This document shows positions 28,571 to 39,818 of a DNA stretch of 64,000 bases, in pieces. The position numbers and the translations under genes were made by a program. Below the pieces are notes generated by a model. It worked only from the letters and a program-made list of their open reading frames with translations, was not told where the DNA came from and did no database searches. How positions within the stretch are numbered: the first letter of the stretch is position 1; each line of letters begins with the position of its first letter. This DNA is from Lelliottia jeotgali (GTDB lineage: Bacteria > Pseudomonadota > Gammaproteobacteria > Enterobacterales > Enterobacteriaceae), in assembly GCA_002271215.1 (NCBI GenBank), contig CP018628.1:1984001-2048000 (forward strand), written 5' to 3'.

Positions 28571-29038
28571 TTAGCGCGGGGATACAGTAACCTGGCTACC
28601 GTTGCTCGCCAGTACAACACGTTGGCCGCTAGAAAAACGAGTGTTGCCCTGTTTCTGCACCACCATAATGGTGTTGCCGTCGTCTTTACGGATTTCCAGC
28701 TCAACGCCCTGAGTTTTGTTCATTGAGCCTTGAACGCCTTGACCGGCTACGCCACCCGCAACAGCACCTGCAGCGGTTGCCAGAGAACGCCCAGTGCCAC
28801 CACCGACGGTGTTACCCAGGAAACCACCCAGCACGGCACCGCCAATTGCGCCAATCACGTTGTTGTCGTCGCCACCCTGGATCTGAACCGGGCGAACGTT
28901 AACAACAGTACCGTAAGTGACGTTCTGAACTTGTTTGGCTTCGGAGGCGGTGTAAACGTCACCAGAAAGGGAGTCGTTGTTCACGCAGCCAGCCAGAGTT
29001 AACCCAATCAGTGAAACGCCCAGTACACGTAAAATCAT
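28571..29038 (-). CDS. slyB: Outer-membrane lipoprotein SlyB
   Basis: Glycine-zipper outer-membrane lipoprotein of 155 residues. Lipobox LAGC (Cys18) follows a short signal; GAIGGAVLGGFLGNTVGGGTG forms the Gly-zipper; the C-terminal part is a beta-rich RcnB/YcfJ-type domain. SlyB is induced by PhoP under low magnesium and stabilises the outer membrane. ATG 29038 reproduces the E. coli N-terminus. A PhoP-type promoter lies upstream. Confidence 0.96.
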   Translation of the reverse strand: MILRVLGVSLIGLTLAGCVNNDSLSGDVYTASEAKQVQNVTYGTVVNVRPVQIQGGDDNNVIGAIGGAVLGGFLGNTVGGGTGRSLATAAGAVAGGVAGQGVQGSMNKTQGVELEIRKDDGNTIMVVQKQGNTRFSSGQRVVLASNGSQVTVSPR

Positions 29039-29142
29039 TTGAATCTCCTGTTCACCCAAAACGCTCAATCTGAGCATCCGTTATGGCTAAATTATATGGC
29101 ATTGGGAGCCATAGATCATATCTTTGCACTAACAATAAGAAA

Positions 29143-29177
29143 ATTGTACTTGAATTTGACTTAACGAGACATAAACA
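29143..29177 (-). promoter_or_regulatory. PhoP box and promoter of slyB
   Basis: Minus strand TGTTTA-N5-CGTTAA (29177-29161) fits the PhoP consensus; exactly 12 bp later comes TACAAT (29148-29143). A PhoP box 12 bp before the -10 is the classic layout of PhoP-activated promoters. Confidence 0.75.
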
Positions 29178-29293
29178 AAGCGCCTGGGATGTTTGAGATC
29201 TGACATTGTTAAAAAATATTAGTGCGTCATAGAAATACCCCTCCGTTTATGGTGGAGTGGTGACCCCACGCCCAGGCTAATTAAGGAAAGTGC

Positions 29294-30418
29294 ATGAAAT
29301 CGGGTCGCTATATCGGTGTTATGTCCGGCACCAGTCTTGACGGAGTCGATGTTGTCCTTGCCGCTATTGATGAAAACATGGTGGCGCAACAGGCAAGTTT
29401 GACCTGGCCTATCCCCGTCGAACTGAAGGAAGCGATTCTGAGCATTTGTCAGGGCCAGCAATTGACCCTGTCGCAGCTTGGGCAGTTGGACGTAAAACTG
29501 GGATCGCTGTTTGCCGATGCAGTTCTGGCGCTGATGAAGCAGGAAAATCTTCAGCCGCAGGACGTGGTAGCGATTGGCTGTCACGGGCAAACCGTCTGGC
29601 ACGAACCGCTGGGTGATGCGCCGCATTCAATGCAAATTGGCGATAATAATCAGATTGTGGCGAAAACCGGTGTCACCGTGGTCGGGGATTTCCGTCGTCG
29701 TGATATCGCCCTTGGTGGGCAGGGCGCGCCGCTGGTTCCGGCCTTTCATCAGGCGCTGCTGGCGCATCCGGTTGAACGTCGTATGGTGCTCAATATTGGT
29801 GGTATTGCCAATCTGTCGATGCTGATTCCTGGGCAACCGGTGCGCGGCTACGACACGGGACCGGGTAACATGCTGATGGACGCCTGGATCTGGCGTCAGC
29901 GCGGCAAAGCCTATGACAAGGACGCGCAGTGGGCCTGCGAAGGGAAAGTCATTCTCCCGCTGTTACAAACGATGCTGAGCGACCCGTATTTTGCGGCGCC
30001 GGCTCCAAAAAGCACCGGACGGGAATATTTCAACTACGGCTGGCTTGAACGTCTGCTCGCCCAGTTCCCGGCACTGGCCCCGCAGGATGTGCAGGCGACG
30101 CTGGTGGAGCTGACGGCCATTTCTATTTCTGAACAGGTCTTGCTGAGCGGCGGCTGTGAACGTCTGCTCGTTTGCGGTGGCGGCAGCCGTAATCCGCTGG
30201 TGATGGCGCGCCTCGCTGCACTGCTGTCTGGCACCGAAGTGACAACCACCGACGCGGCCGGGATCAGCGGTGATGACATGGAAGCGCTGGCCTTCGCCTG
30301 GCTTGCCTGGCGTACGGTTGCCGGATTGCCTGGTAATCTGCCTTCTGTCACCGGGGCGCGTGAAGCCAGCGTGCTGGGCGCGATTTTTCCGGCTAACCCG
30401 CGTCAGAATCAGAGTTAA
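29294..30418 (+). CDS. anmK: Anhydro-N-acetylmuramic acid kinase
   Basis: Cytoplasmic kinase in murein recycling: cleaves and phosphorylates 1,6-anhydro-MurNAc to MurNAc-6-phosphate using ATP. 374 residues of the AnmK family with the ATP-binding [12 protein letters not shown] near the N-terminus, [10 protein letters not shown] and [13 protein letters not shown] central motifs and the C-terminal [21 protein letters not shown] precedes ATG 29294. It is divergent from slyB and followed by mliC. Confidence 0.96.
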   Translation: MKSGRYIGVMSGTSLDGVDVVLAAIDENMVAQQASLTWPIPVELKEAILSICQGQQLTLSQLGQLDVKLGSLFADAVLALMKQENLQPQDVVAIGCHGQTVWHEPLGDAPHSMQIGDNNQIVAKTGVTVVGDFRRRDIALGGQGAPLVPAFHQALLAHPVERRMVLNIGGIANLSMLIPGQPVRGYDTGPGNMLMDAWIWRQRGKAYDKDAQWACEGKVILPLLQTMLSDPYFAAPAPKSTGREYFNYGWLERLLAQFPALAPQDVQATLVELTAISISEQVLLSGGCERLLVCGGGSRNPLVMARLAALLSGTEVTTTDAAGISGDDMEALAFAWLAWRTVAGLPGNLPSVTGAREASVLGAIFPANPRQNQS

Positions 30419-30513
30419 CTGAAACAAAGGTCTGGCTGTTACGGTTAAAATCCACAGGAATACAGGAGGGTGACTTCACCCTCCATGACCAGGATAGTCT
30501 TCGGAACAGGCCC

Positions 30514-30837
30514 ATGAAAAAATACCTTCTCGTTTTCGCCCCTCTCTTACTCGCGGGTTGCAGCTACTACAACCAGTTCGTCGATCGCATGAATACCGAC
30601 ACGCTGGAGTACCGCTGCGACGAAAAACCGCTGACCGTGAAGCTGAATAACCCGCGTCAGGAAGCCAGTTTCATCTATGACAATAAAATGCTGAACCTGA
30701 AACAGGGAATGTCCGCCTCCGGGGCGCGCTACACCGACGGGATTTATGTTTTCTGGTCGAAAGGGGATGATGCTACGGTCTACAAACGCGACCGCGTGGT
30801 GCTGAGCAACTGCGAGTTGCAGAATCCGAAGCGTTGA
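30514..30837 (+). CDS. mliC: C-type lysozyme inhibitor lipoprotein MliC
   Basis: Outer-membrane lipoprotein (formerly ydhA), 107 residues, which blocks host lysozyme. Signal with lipobox LAGC (Cys16), then the MliC domain with [14 protein letters not shown], the inhibitory-loop [18 protein letters not shown] and Cys pair (YRCDE and NCELQ). An 8-bp hairpin GGAGGGTG/CACCCTCC (30465-30484) lies before the gene. ATG 30514 follows anmK by 95 bp. Confidence 0.95.
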   Translation: MKKYLLVFAPLLLAGCSYYNQFVDRMNTDTLEYRCDEKPLTVKLNNPRQEASFIYDNKMLNLKQGMSASGARYTDGIYVFWSKGDDATVYKRDRVVLSNCELQNPKR

Positions 30838-30894
30838 GATTTTTCCAGGGGCGGCGCACAATAGCGCCACCCAATTCTAATTTCAGCTAACGCC

Positions 30895-31551
30895 ATGTCA
30901 GATAACGATGAATTGCAGCAAATCGCGCATCTGCGCCGTGAATACACCAAAGGCGGCCTGCGCCGTCCGGACCTTCCCGCTGAACCACTCGTGCTTTTTG
31001 AACGCTGGCTGAAACAGGCCTGTGAGGCCAAACTGGCCGATCCCACGGCGATGGTCGTCGCGACGGTGGATGAAAACGGTCAGCCGTATCAGCGTATTGT
31101 TCTGCTGAAACATTACGACGAAAAAGGGCTGGTGTTTTATACCAACCTCGGCAGCCGTAAAGCCCATCATCTCGAAAACAACCCACGCATCAGCCTGCTG
31201 TTCCCCTGGCATATGCTGGAGCGTCAGGTGATGGTGACGGGCAAAGCCGAACGCCTGTCGACGTTTGAAGTGCTGAAGTATTTCCACAGTCGTCCGCGCG
31301 ACAGCCAGATTGGCGCCTGGGTCTCCAGACAGTCGAGCCGTATTTCGGCGCGCGGCGTGCTGGAGAGCAAATTCCTCGAACTTAAACAAAAATTCCAGCA
31401 GGGTGAAGTGCCGCTCCCGAGCTTCTGGGGCGGATTCCGCGTGCCCATCGAACAGATGGAGTTCTGGCAGGGCGGCGAACATCGCCTGCATGACCGATTT
31501 TTATACCAGCGCGACAACGACGCGTGGAAAATCGACCGTCTGGCTCCGTAA
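30895..31551 (+). CDS. pdxH: Pyridoxamine 5'-phosphate oxidase
   Basis: FMN enzyme that oxidises pyridoxine or pyridoxamine phosphate to pyridoxal 5'-phosphate, final step of vitamin B6 synthesis and salvage. 218 residues, a split-barrel fold with FMN contacts in [24 protein letters not shown] and SRQSS, and the substrate-binding WGGFRVPIE near the C-terminus. It begins the pdxH-tyrS-pdxY series known in E. coli. Confidence 0.97.
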   Translation: MSDNDELQQIAHLRREYTKGGLRRPDLPAEPLVLFERWLKQACEAKLADPTAMVVATVDENGQPYQRIVLLKHYDEKGLVFYTNLGSRKAHHLENNPRISLLFPWHMLERQVMVTGKAERLSTFEVLKYFHSRPRDSQIGAWVSRQSSRISARGVLESKFLELKQKFQQGEVPLPSFWGGFRVPIEQMEFWQGGEHRLHDRFLYQRDNDAWKIDRLAP

Positions 31552-31676
31552 TCGGCGAAATTTGTTGTCTTAAGCGCTAGCGCTGGATGGGCTGGCGCTT
31601 TATTCTATGTCACTTTCGCGTTAGGCGAAAAGTCGTGTACCGACAGAGGTGCAGTCGTTTATACATGGAGAATTTG

Positions 31677-32951
31677 ATGGCAAGCAGTAACTTGATTAAA
31701 CAATTGCAAGAGCGGGGCCTGGTGGCCCAGGTGACGGACGAAGAAGCGTTAGCAGAGCGACTGGCGCAAGGCCCGATCGCGCTCTATTGCGGCTTCGATC
31801 CCACCGCTGACAGCTTGCACTTGGGGCATCTTGTTCCATTGTTATGCCTGAAACGCTTCCAGCAAATGGGCCATAAGCCTGTGGCGCTGGTGGGTGGTGC
31901 GACCGGTCTGATTGGTGACCCGAGCTTCAAAGCCGCCGAGCGTAAACTGAATACGGAAGACACCGTGCAGGAGTGGGTGGACAAAATTCGCAAGCAAGTT
32001 GCGCCATTCCTCGATTTCGATTGTGGTGAAAACTCCGCGATCGCAGCCAACAACTACGACTGGTTTGGCGGCATGAACGTGCTGACTTTCCTGCGTGATA
32101 TCGGCAAGCACTTCTCCGTTAATCAGATGATCAACAAAGAAGCGGTTAAGCAGCGTCTGAACCGTGACGATCAGGGCATCTCCTTCACCGAGTTCTCCTA
32201 CAACCTGCTGCAGGGTTATGACTTTGCCTGCCTGAACAAACTGCACGGCGTGGCCCTGCAAATTGGCGGTTCCGACCAGTGGGGCAACATCACGTCCGGT
32301 ATCGACCTGACGCGTCGTTTGCATCAGAACCAGGTCTTCGGCCTGACCGTTCCGCTGATCACCAAAGCGGATGGCACCAAATTCGGTAAAACCGAAGGCG
32401 GCGCAGTCTGGCTCGATCCGAAGAAAACCAGCCCGTACAAATTCTACCAGTTCTGGATCAACACCGCCGATGCGGACGTTTATCGCTTCCTGAAATTCTT
32501 CACCTTTATGGACATTGAAGAGATCAATGCCCTGGAAGAAGAAGACAAAAACAGCGGCAAAGCCCCTCGCGCGCAGTATGTGCTGGCCGATCAGGTCACC
32601 AGCCTGGTGCACGGTGAAGACGGTCTGGCAGCGGCGAAACGCATCACCGCAAGCCTGTTCAACGGAACCCTGAGCGACCTGAGCGCTGAAGATTTCGAAC
32701 AGTTGGCGCAGGATGGCGTGCCGATGGTTGAGATGGAAAAGGGTGCTGACCTGATGCAGGCGCTGGTTGATTCCGAGCTGCAGCCGTCTCGCGGCCAGGC
32801 GCGTAAAACTATTGCGTCGAACGCGATCACCATCAACGGTGAAAAGCAGGCCGATCCGGAGTACACCTTCTCCGACAGCGATCGCCTGTATGGCAAATAC
32901 ACGCTGCTGCGTCGCGGTAAAAAGAATTACTGTCTGGTTTGCTGGAAGTAA
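31677..32951 (+). CDS. tyrS: Tyrosyl-tRNA synthetase
   Basis: Class Ic aminoacyl-tRNA synthetase, 424 residues as in E. coli. The HIGH-type motif is HLGH (LHLGHLVPL), the KMSKS-type motif is KFGKT, and the C-terminal S4-like RNA-binding domain contains [12 protein letters not shown] 31677 ([15 protein letters not shown]) has GGAG 6 bp upstream; an in-frame ATG 12 bp earlier is less likely. It is followed by a strong terminator before pdxY. Confidence 0.97.
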   Translation: MASSNLIKQLQERGLVAQVTDEEALAERLAQGPIALYCGFDPTADSLHLGHLVPLLCLKRFQQMGHKPVALVGGATGLIGDPSFKAAERKLNTEDTVQEWVDKIRKQVAPFLDFDCGENSAIAANNYDWFGGMNVLTFLRDIGKHFSVNQMINKEAVKQRLNRDDQGISFTEFSYNLLQGYDFACLNKLHGVALQIGGSDQWGNITSGIDLTRRLHQNQVFGLTVPLITKADGTKFGKTEGGAVWLDPKKTSPYKFYQFWINTADADVYRFLKFFTFMDIEEINALEEEDKNSGKAPRAQYVLADQVTSLVHGEDGLAAAKRITASLFNGTLSDLSAEDFEQLAQDGVPMVEMEKGADLMQALVDSELQPSRGQARKTIASNAITINGEKQADPEYTFSDSDRLYGKYTLLRRGKKNYCLVCWK

Positions 32952-32966
32952 TAACACGTGTTTGAG

Positions 32967-32986
32967 GGGCGTGGGAAACCACGCCC
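32967..32986 (+). terminator. tyrS terminator
   Basis: 8-bp stem GGGCGTGG/CCACGCCC closed by a GAAA tetraloop and followed by TTTTCTTTT. It limits read-through from tyrS into pdxY. Confidence 0.9.
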
Positions 32987-33016
32987 TTTTCTTTTGTCAG
33001 GGTTGTGGTAAGAAAA

Positions 33017-33877
33017 ATGAATAACATCCTCGCCATTCAGTCCCACGTTGTTTTTGGTCATGCCGGCAATAGCGCTGCCGAGTTCCCCATGCGCCGCCTG
33101 GGCGCCAACGTTTGGCCACTCAATACCGTTCAGTTCTCCAACCATACGCAATACGGTAAATGGACCGGCTGCGTGCTGCCTGCCTCGCATCTGACGGAGA
33201 TAGTGCAGGGTATCGCCGATATCGACCAACTGAAGCGCTGTGACGCCGTTCTGAGCGGTTATCTGGGGTCGGCGGAGCAGGGTGAGCATATCCTCGGTAT
33301 TGTACGTCAGGTGAAAGCGGCGAACCCGTCTGCCAAATTCTTCTGCGACCCGGTGATGGGTCATCCGGAAAAAGGGTGCATTGTGGCGCCGGGCGTGGCG
33401 GAGTTCCACGTGCGTCATGCGATGCCTGCCAGCGACATTATTGCGCCAAATCTGATCGAGCTGGAAATCCTCTGCGAGCATCCGGTGAATAGCGTCGAAG
33501 AAGCCGTTGTCGCATCACGGGAACTGATCGCTCAGGGGCCTGAAATCGTGCTGGTGAAACACCTGGCGCGTGCGGGAATCAGCGGTGACCGCTTTGAAAT
33601 GCTGCTGGTGACAAAAGACGAAGCCTGGCACATCAGCCGTCCACTGGTCGACTTTGGTGTGCGCCAGCCCGTTGGCGTGGGCGATGTCACCAGCGGGTTA
33701 TTGCTGGTGAAACTGTTGCAGGGTGCCTCGCTTCGAGACGCGTTAGAACACGTGACCACCGCGGTGTACGAAATCATGATCGCGACAAAACAGATGGATG
33801 AGTATGAGTTGCAGGTGGTCGCGGCACAGGATCGTATCGCGAAGCCGGAGCATTACTTTAGCGCGACACAGCTTTAA
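33017..33877 (+). CDS. pdxY: Pyridoxal kinase PdxY
   Basis: Salvage kinase for pyridoxal, ribokinase-like fold, 286 residues. Substrate pocket [12 protein letters not shown] and GYLGSAEQ, and the anion-hole signature [11 protein letters not shown] with catalytic Asp, are visible. ATG 33017 ([12 protein letters not shown]) fits the family; AAGAAAA precedes it. It is separated from tyrS by the terminator and ends at a BIME before convergent gstA. Confidence 0.96.
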   Translation: MNNILAIQSHVVFGHAGNSAAEFPMRRLGANVWPLNTVQFSNHTQYGKWTGCVLPASHLTEIVQGIADIDQLKRCDAVLSGYLGSAEQGEHILGIVRQVKAANPSAKFFCDPVMGHPEKGCIVAPGVAEFHVRHAMPASDIIAPNLIELEILCEHPVNSVEEAVVASRELIAQGPEIVLVKHLARAGISGDRFEMLLVTKDEAWHISRPLVDFGVRQPVGVGDVTSGLLLVKLLQGASLRDALEHVTTAVYEIMIATKQMDEYELQVVAAQDRIAKPEHYFSATQL

Positions 33878-33883
33878 AATATT

Positions 33884-33960
33884 GCCGGGTGGCGCTGCGC
33901 TTGCCCGGCCTACAGAAGCAACAACACGTAGGTCGGGTAAGGCGAAGCCGCCACCCGGCA
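33884..33960. repeat. REP/BIME element
   Basis: Two REP units in inverted orientation: 33884-33915 (GCCGGGTGGCGCTGCGCTTG...CTACAG) and 33928-33960 (GTAGGTCGGGTAAGGCGAAG...CCGGCA), between convergent pdxY and gstA. Confidence 0.9.
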
Positions 33961-33969
33961 AAAAACGAC

Positions 33970-34575
33970 TTAATTCAACCCTTCAGCTTTCAACGCTGCC
34001 GCCACGCCCGGACGCGCCGCTACACGTTCCATATACGACTCAATATGGCTTAACCCTTCCATATTCAGCTTCACCGCACGCGCCCAACGCAGAACCGTAA
34101 ATAGATACGCATCGGCGATGGTAAAGCGCGGACCGCTAATCCACTGATCGTCTTTCAGAGACTCGTTAACGTACTGCAGCTTTTTCTCGAGCAGGGCACG
34201 AACGGTTGGCTTGTACTCTTCTGGGGTATCAGGGCGGAACAGCGGGGTAAAGCCTTTGTGCAACTCGGTGGCGATGTAGTTAAGCCACTCCAGCGTCTTG
34301 TAGCGTGAAATACTGCCAGTCGGTGCCAGCAGTTGGCGATCCGGTACGGTGTCCGCGAGGAACTGCATGATCGCCACGCCTTCGGTAAGCAGGGTACCGT
34401 CGTCCAGCACCAGAGCCGGAACCTGTCCTTTCGGGTTAATCGCGAAATAGTCTTCGCCATTTTCCAGACGTTTTTTCATCAGGTCTACGCTGTCCAGCGT
34501 GAAATCTTTGCCGCTCTCGCGCAGAGTGATGTGCGATGCAAGTGAACAGGCACCTGGTTTGTAGAACAGTTTCAT
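33970..34575 (-). CDS. gstA: Glutathione S-transferase GstA (beta class)
   Basis: Cytosolic beta-class glutathione transferase, 201 residues. The thioredoxin-like N-terminal domain carries the conserved Cys10 ([10 protein letters not shown]) and GSH-binding NPKGQVPAL and LTEGVAI; the C-terminal helical domain includes [14 protein letters not shown]. Role in peroxide and xenobiotic tolerance is known for E. coli. It is monocistronic, bounded by the BIME and the dtpA terminator. Confidence 0.96.
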   Translation of the reverse strand: MKLFYKPGACSLASHITLRESGKDFTLDSVDLMKKRLENGEDYFAINPKGQVPALVLDDGTLLTEGVAIMQFLADTVPDRQLLAPTGSISRYKTLEWLNYIATELHKGFTPLFRPDTPEEYKPTVRALLEKKLQYVNESLKDDQWISGPRFTIADAYLFTVLRWARAVKLNMEGLSHIESYMERVAARPGVAAALKAEGLN

Positions 34576-34632
34576 CGGTAACTCCTTTTTGCTGAGGTTA
34601 TGGACATGTTAATGCGCGGGCTAATAAAAAAA

Positions 34633-34659
34633 AAGCCGCTAACGCACAGTTAGCGGCTT
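34633..34659 (-). terminator. dtpA terminator
   Basis: 11-bp perfect stem AAGCCGCTAAC/GTTAGCGGCTT with a 5-nt loop; a run of T follows on the minus strand. Confidence 0.92.
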
Positions 34660-34684
34660 CTCTTCAGTCGTTTCCCGATGACAA

Positions 34685-36193
34685 TTAAGCGGTAGCGGTA
34701 TCCGTCGCTTTCGCCGTTTTGTCGTCGTCCTGAGTCATACGATTCAGTTTAGGTGCTGTCAGCAGCATCAGCACAGCGATAACCGCAGTGGCGATACCGA
34801 TCTGCATAAATACGCGACCATAAACTTCCAGAGAGACCAGAGGATCTGTGACGTTTTCTGGAACCGCCATCAGGTTTGCAATTTTACCTGCAATCAGTGC
34901 TGCACCCGCAGTGGTCAGGAACCAGCTACCCATGATGAAGCCCATCAGACGCTGTGGAACCAACTGCGCAACCATCGCCAGGCCCAGACCAGAGATCATC
35001 AGCTCACCGATAGACTGCAGCGCGTAGCTCAGAATCAGCCAGTTTACAGACACGATACCAGCGTCGGTAGCAAACTTGGTGCCCAGTGGCAGAACCAGGA
35101 ATGCACCAGAGCACAGCACCATACCGATAGCGAATTTGTGCGGCATCGGCAGACGGTCACCCATCTTGTTGTAGATAGCGGCCAGAATCGGGCTACCAAT
35201 CATGATCCAGAACGGGTTCAGTGCCTGGAACTGCTCAGGTTCAAACGCGATGCTCAGGATTGAGTGCTCAACGTTACGAATCGCGAAGAAGTTCAGGGAC
35301 GTTGGCATCTGGCTGTACAGAACGAAGAACACAATCGCCTGCAGCATCAGAATAAAGGCGACAACCATCTTACGACGGGCTGCGCCGTGCAGTGCAAAGG
35401 CTTCTTTCGCAAAGATGCAGATGATACCCAGAGCAACAATACCCAGAACCGCACGAGCAACACCCTGGTTGTGCAGCAGCCAGGTCGCGATAGTGGCAAG
35501 GATTACCACGCCCACGATAGTTGCCAGCAATTTGCCCATATGAACCGGTTCGAAGTCAGGCTTGGAACCGTAGTCTTTCACCCAGCGTTTGCAGAAGGCA
35601 AAGTTCACCACGGTGATCAACATACCGACTACAGACAGTGCGAATGCCACGCTCCAGCCGAATTTCGCCGCGAGCCACGGTGTTGCCAGCATAGAGAAGA
35701 AGGAACCGATGTTCACCGACATATAGTACATGGTGAATGCGCCGTCGAGACGCGGGTCATCTTTGTTGTAGCAAGTAGAGAGCAGGGAAGACGGGTTCGC
35801 TTTGAACAGACCGTTACCAACTGCAATCGTCGCCATACCCATATAAACAATGGCTGCATCGTGACCGGACCATGCAACCAGCGCATAGCCGATTGCCAGA
35901 ACGATGGCACCGAGCATAATAACGCGTTTGGTACCCAGTACTTTGTCACCTAACCAGCCGCCGACGGCAACCAGACCGTACACCAGAGCACTGAAAGAGG
36001 AGAACAGAGTGATGGAATCCGCTTCAGACATACCCAGTTGTTTAACCAGGTAAACAGCCATAATCCCTTGCAGGCCGTAAAAACCAAAACGCTCCCACAA
36101 CTCGATAGAGAAAATGAGATAGAACGCTTTAGGTTGTTTGAAAGCGTTTAAACTTACGCTTTCTTCTGTTGGTTTATTGTTTGCAGTAGACAC
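34685..36193 (-). CDS. dtpA: Dipeptide/tripeptide:H+ symporter DtpA
   Basis: Proton-coupled peptide transporter of the POT family (formerly tppB), 502 residues with 14 predicted helices. The ExxERF-type motif ([10 protein letters not shown]) in helix 1 and PTR2 signature [15 protein letters not shown] are intact. The start codon is GTG at 36193, preceded by AGAGG. In E. coli its transcription depends on OmpR. A 621-bp gap without a gene precedes it. Confidence 0.96.
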   Translation of the reverse strand: MSTANNKPTEESVSLNAFKQPKAFYLIFSIELWERFGFYGLQGIMAVYLVKQLGMSEADSITLFSSFSALVYGLVAVGGWLGDKVLGTKRVIMLGAIVLAIGYALVAWSGHDAAIVYMGMATIAVGNGLFKANPSSLLSTCYNKDDPRLDGAFTMYYMSVNIGSFFSMLATPWLAAKFGWSVAFALSVVGMLITVVNFAFCKRWVKDYGSKPDFEPVHMGKLLATIVGVVILATIATWLLHNQGVARAVLGIVALGIICIFAKEAFALHGAARRKMVVAFILMLQAIVFFVLYSQMPTSLNFFAIRNVEHSILSIAFEPEQFQALNPFWIMIGSPILAAIYNKMGDRLPMPHKFAIGMVLCSGAFLVLPLGTKFATDAGIVSVNWLILSYALQSIGELMISGLGLAMVAQLVPQRLMGFIMGSWFLTTAGAALIAGKIANLMAVPENVTDPLVSLEVYGRVFMQIGIATAVIAVLMLLTAPKLNRMTQDDDKTAKATDTATA

Positions 36194-36814
36194 ATATACC
36201 TCTTTTTTTACATCCCATATTAACGGGGGTGTTCATAGCGTAATTGACCGGAGTCCATTCGCCTTATAGTTATATTGGGAGGGGAAACGGCGGGTAATGT
36301 TCACTATCCTGACCCATCTGGCAAGGTGTTTGTAATACTCTGTTACATATAACCGAAGTGGTATAATACGCAGGTCATGCAAATGTTATTTAGCGTTAAA
36401 TCTCACAGCCAGCGAATTAGTGGTTTTTTTCACTGCGCAGACCCGCAAATATGCCCTGTATGGCGATATGTTCTGCTAAACAGTCATTAAAGCAGTAGTA
36501 TGGTCCATAATCTTAAAAATGACTGGTTTAATCTGTCGCTATAGATCGGTCATGGCTTGTCTGTGCAAGGGCTTAGCCCTCATTTATACACAAAAATCCA
36601 ACATCACGTTATCACAGTGATCGCGATCACAGATGTATAGAAAATTCCGCTGACGAAAAAACAATTAACCTGCTTGAGTGTTAATGAACCGAATAATCGA
36701 CAGGTGAAGAACTCAGTGAGGCGGATAATTATTGGTCAAAAGGAAGGTTTACGGTTAGGCCTTCTTTTAGTAAGGGATTGATTGCGTGAGGGGATAATAC
36801 ATAAGCAGCAAATA
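36194..36814. other. 621-bp gap between dtpA and nth
   Basis: AT-rich region expected to hold the dtpA promoter and nth transcript end. A near-perfect CRP/FNR-type palindrome is at 36616-36631 and a short GAAGG/CCTTC hairpin lies near 36741-36763. No tRNA, sRNA with a clear terminator, or plausible gene is seen. Confidence 0.7.
36616..36631. promoter_or_regulatory. CRP-like palindrome upstream of dtpA
   Basis: AGTGATCGCGATCACA differs from the CRP 16-mer TGTGA-N6-TCACA only in the first base and its core GTGATCGCGATCAC is also FNR-like. It is 423 bp from the dtpA start, so the controlled transcript is uncertain. Confidence 0.45.
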
Positions 36815-37450
36815 TCAGAGATCGACCTTCTCTTTAAATTCGCATAAATCTTCAATCAGGCACGAGCCGCAGCGGGGCTTACGGGCGATGCAGGTGTAGC
36901 GCCCATGCAGAATCAGCCAGTGGTGGCAATCGACTTTAAACTCGGCAGGAACCACTTTCAGCAGCTTTTCTTCAACCTGTTCGACATTCTTACCCGGCGC
37001 GAAATGGGTGCGGTTACAGACGCGGAAGATATGCGTATCGACGGCAATCGTCGGCCAGCCGAAGGCGGTGTTGAGCACCACGTTCGCGGTTTTTCGCCCT
37101 ACACCCGGCAGCGCTTCCAGCGCAGCTCTGTCTTCTGGCACTTCACCGCCGTGCTGTTCCACCAGGATACGACAGGTCTTAATCACGTTCTCGGCCTTGG
37201 TGTTGAACAGGCCAATAGTTTTGATATACGACTTCACGCCGTCCACGCCCAGCTCAAGCATGGCCTGCGGCGTGTTGGCGACAGGGTAGAGCTTCGCCGT
37301 GGCTTTGTTGACGCTCACGTCAGTTGCCTGGGCGGAGAGCAGCACCGCGATCAGCAGTTCAAAAGGCGAGCTAAAATTCAGCTCCGTTGTCGGATGCGGG
37401 TCGTTATCCCGCAGGCGCGTCAGGATCGCAATGCGTTTCTCTTTATTCAT
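36815..37450 (-). CDS. nth: Endonuclease III
   Basis: DNA glycosylase/AP lyase for oxidised pyrimidines, 211 residues. Helix-hairpin-helix LPGVGRKTA supplies the catalytic Lys, VDTHIFR the catalytic Asp, and the C-terminal C-x6-C-x2-C-x5-C ([17 protein letters not shown]) binds a [4Fe-4S] cluster. It overlaps rsxE by 4 bp (ATGA) and is the last gene of the rsx operon. Confidence 0.97.
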   Translation of the reverse strand: MNKEKRIAILTRLRDNDPHPTTELNFSSPFELLIAVLLSAQATDVSVNKATAKLYPVANTPQAMLELGVDGVKSYIKTIGLFNTKAENVIKTCRILVEQHGGEVPEDRAALEALPGVGRKTANVVLNTAFGWPTIAVDTHIFRVCNRTHFAPGKNVEQVEEKLLKVVPAEFKVDCHHWLILHGRYTCIARKPRCGSCLIEDLCEFKEKVDL

Positions 37451-38133
37451 ACAGCCTTCTCAGGGAGTCCTTCCTGCACGCTACGCTCGGCGGCGCGGCG
37501 TTTACGTTTCTCATCAATGAGGTATTTTATCGCCAGCATCATGCCCAGGCCAATAAAAGCGCCCGGTGGCAGCATTGCCAGCAGGAACGGCGTGTCGGTG
37601 TGGAAAACTTCAATGCGCAGGACTTTTGCCCAGCCGCCCAGCAGCGCATCCGCGCCGTCAAACAGCGTGCCGTTACCCAGAATTTCACGCAGCGAGCCAA
37701 GCACGAACATCGCGCAGGTCGCACCCATACCGATAGCAAAGCCGTCCAGCGCCGAGATCAGCGGATCGTTCTTCACCGCAAAGGCTTCCGCGCGGCCCAC
37801 GACAATACAGTTGGTGACGATCAGCGGGATAAAAATCCCCAGCGACTGATACAGACCGAACGCGTAGGCGTTGATCAGCATCTGCACGATACTCACCACC
37901 GAGGCGATGATCATCACGTAAATCGGGATACGTATTTCCGACGGCGTCCAGCGGCGCAGGGCGGAGATCGACAGGTTGGTCAGGGTCAGCACCAGCGTTG
38001 TCGCCAGCCCTAATCCGAGTGCGTTTGTTGCGGTCGATGTGACGGCCAGCAGCGGGCACATCCCCAGCAGCTGGACCAGCGCGGAGTTGTTTTTCCAGAG
38101 ACCCTGGACAATAACCTCTTTAACCTGGCTCAT
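37447..38133 (-). CDS. rsxE: Rsx/Rnf complex subunit RsxE
   Basis: Integral membrane subunit of the six-gene electron-transfer complex that keeps SoxR reduced; 228 residues, about six helices, paralogous to RsxA (shared [25 protein letters not shown] start, here shown only in part as [11 protein letters not shown]). A basic C-terminal tail ([11 protein letters not shown]) is cytoplasmic. It starts 2 bp after the rsxG stop. Confidence 0.96.
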   Translation of the reverse strand: MSQVKEVIVQGLWKNNSALVQLLGMCPLLAVTSTATNALGLGLATTLVLTLTNLSISALRRWTPSEIRIPIYVMIIASVVSIVQMLINAYAFGLYQSLGIFIPLIVTNCIVVGRAEAFAVKNDPLISALDGFAIGMGATCAMFVLGSLREILGNGTLFDGADALLGGWAKVLRIEVFHTDTPFLLAMLPPGAFIGLGMMLAIKYLIDEKRKRRAAERSVQEGLPEKAV

Positions 38134-38135
38134 TA

Positions 38136-38756
38136 CTACTCCTCACAGCTGGGCAGATTGTTGAGTTGCGCGGGCAACGTTTCAGCGTACAGCCCCGCGC
38201 GTTTCACCGCATTTACCACTGCACGTGGTGTAATGGTCGCACCGGTAAACTGGTCAAACTCGCCGCCGTCTTTTTTCACCGCAAAGGCGGTGTCATTTTC
38301 ACCGTGAATGACTTTCCCGGCAAAATGCAAAATCCAGTTACCGAGGCGAAGCTCAATTTTATCGCCAAGACCTGGGGTTTCGTGGTGTTCTGTCACGCGC
38401 GTGCCCAGAACCGTACCTGAGAAATCAGTCCCGACCAAAAGCCGAATCGCACCAGAATAGCCATCCGGTGCGGTTGCTTCCATCACCGCGCCCACGGCGT
38501 CATCACCCTTGCGTGCGATGAAAATACGGTGCTCACCTTTGCCTAGCTGCGGAGCCTGAACGATAAAGCAGCTTTTCTGCAGGTCATTATCGTAAAAATC
38601 CGATGGGATCACCTGGTCAAATAGCGCTTTTTGCTGCTTTGAAGCCTGTTCATCAATGGTGTTTTTTGTGAGTTCATTCACCAGCGCGGTCAGTCCCGTC
38701 AGGGCAGCGGCGAAAATCGCCAGCGTCACGCCGTGTTTTTGCATTGTTTTTAGCAT
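38136..38756 (-). CDS. rsxG: Rsx/Rnf complex subunit RsxG
   Basis: Single-pass subunit, 206 residues, with a periplasmic FMN-binding domain. Covalent flavin attachment is expected at the Thr of [11 protein letters not shown] (near residue 175), the RnfG motif. An N-terminal helix ([20 protein letters not shown]) anchors it. It begins 9 bp after rsxD. Confidence 0.95.
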   Translation of the reverse strand: MLKTMQKHGVTLAIFAAALTGLTALVNELTKNTIDEQASKQQKALFDQVIPSDFYDNDLQKSCFIVQAPQLGKGEHRIFIARKGDDAVGAVMEATAPDGYSGAIRLLVGTDFSGTVLGTRVTEHHETPGLGDKIELRLGNWILHFAGKVIHGENDTAFAVKKDGGEFDQFTGATITPRAVVNAVKRAGLYAETLPAQLNNLPSCEE

Positions 38757-38765
38757 GGCGAATCC

Positions 38766-39818
38766 TTAGCGGTGGCCATACACGCGAGGGCGCGTGTAGT
38801 AGTCGATGAGTGGCACCGTGATGTTGGCGAGCAGAACGGCAAACGCTACACCATCGGGATAGCCGCCAAAACTACGAATCAGCCACACCAGCAGCCCCGC
38901 CAGGGCGCCGAAAATCAGGCGTCCACGGTTGGTGGTTGAGGCAGTGACCGGATCGGTCAAAATAAAGAATGCGCCAAGCATCGTTGCGCCGGAGAGCAGG
39001 TGCATCTGCGGGCTTGGCAGCGGTTCGGACGAGAACAGCCAACCCAGCGTGGCGCAAATGGCCAGTGTCACCAGGAAACTCACTGGAATGTGCCAGCGAA
39101 TCGCTTTCTTCCACAGCAGGAATACACCGCCCAGCAGATAGGCGATATTCACCCACTGCCAGCCTGCGCCCGCCAGCACCCCGCTGTAAATCGGGTACTG
39201 CATGATTTGTTCCAGACGATGACCGGCATGAAGCGAGGTTTTAAACGTATCGAGCGGCGTTGCCTGGCTAATCCCGTCTACGCCCATACGCAGCGTGGTC
39301 ATATCGCCGCCTGAGGCCGTATGACCGGTGAAGATCACCTGCAGGGCATCCATAAAGCCCGGCACCGTCGCGGCGATTTCGTGCGGCGGCAGCCAACTGG
39401 TCATCTGCACCGGGAAGGAGATCAGCAGCACCACGTAGCCGATCATCGCCGGGTTAAACGGGTTATGTCCCAGACCACCGTACAGCTGTTTGGCAATAAT
39501 GACTGCGAAAACGGTACCCAGTACCACCATCCACCACGGGGCAAAGGGCGGAATACTGATTGCCAGCAGGAGGCCTGTCAGCAGGGCTGAGTTGTCCGCC
39601 AGAATACGCGGGACGGGCATTTTGCGCAGCTTCAGCACCAGCGCTTCGGCAGCCAGCGCACTGACGCAGCCGAGGAGTATCTGAAACAGTGTCCCCCAGC
39701 CAAAAAACCAGAACTGCACAGCAATACCCGGCAGTGCTGCCAGGCACACCAACATCATAATGCGCGACGTCTGGCGCTGGTTATGGGTGTAAGGGGAACT
39801 TGCGATTCTGAAAACCAT
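38766..39818 (-). CDS. rsxD: Rsx/Rnf complex subunit RsxD
   Basis: Membrane subunit of 350 residues, NqrB/RnfD family, with about nine helices. The likely covalent FMN Thr is in [10 protein letters not shown]. The conserved [13 protein letters not shown] segment is present. ATG 39818 abuts the rsxC stop with no gap, implying translational coupling. Confidence 0.96.
   Translation of the reverse strand: MVFRIASSPYTHNQRQTSRIMMLVCLAALPGIAVQFWFFGWGTLFQILLGCVSALAAEALVLKLRKMPVPRILADNSALLTGLLLAISIPPFAPWWMVVLGTVFAVIIAKQLYGGLGHNPFNPAMIGYVVLLISFPVQMTSWLPPHEIAATVPGFMDALQVIFTGHTASGGDMTTLRMGVDGISQATPLDTFKTSLHAGHRLEQIMQYPIYSGVLAGAGWQWVNIAYLLGGVFLLWKKAIRWHIPVSFLVTLAICATLGWLFSSEPLPSPQMHLLSGATMLGAFFILTDPVTASTTNRGRLIFGALAGLLVWLIRSFGGYPDGVAFAVLLANITVPLIDYYTRPRVYGHR

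Noticed and set aside
31842..32957. Minus-strand open frame opposite tyrS
   Set aside because: Entirely antisense to a conserved housekeeping gene and without its own initiation signals.
36905..37849. Plus-strand open frame opposite nth and rsxE
   Set aside because: Antisense shadow crossing two genes; low-complexity translation.
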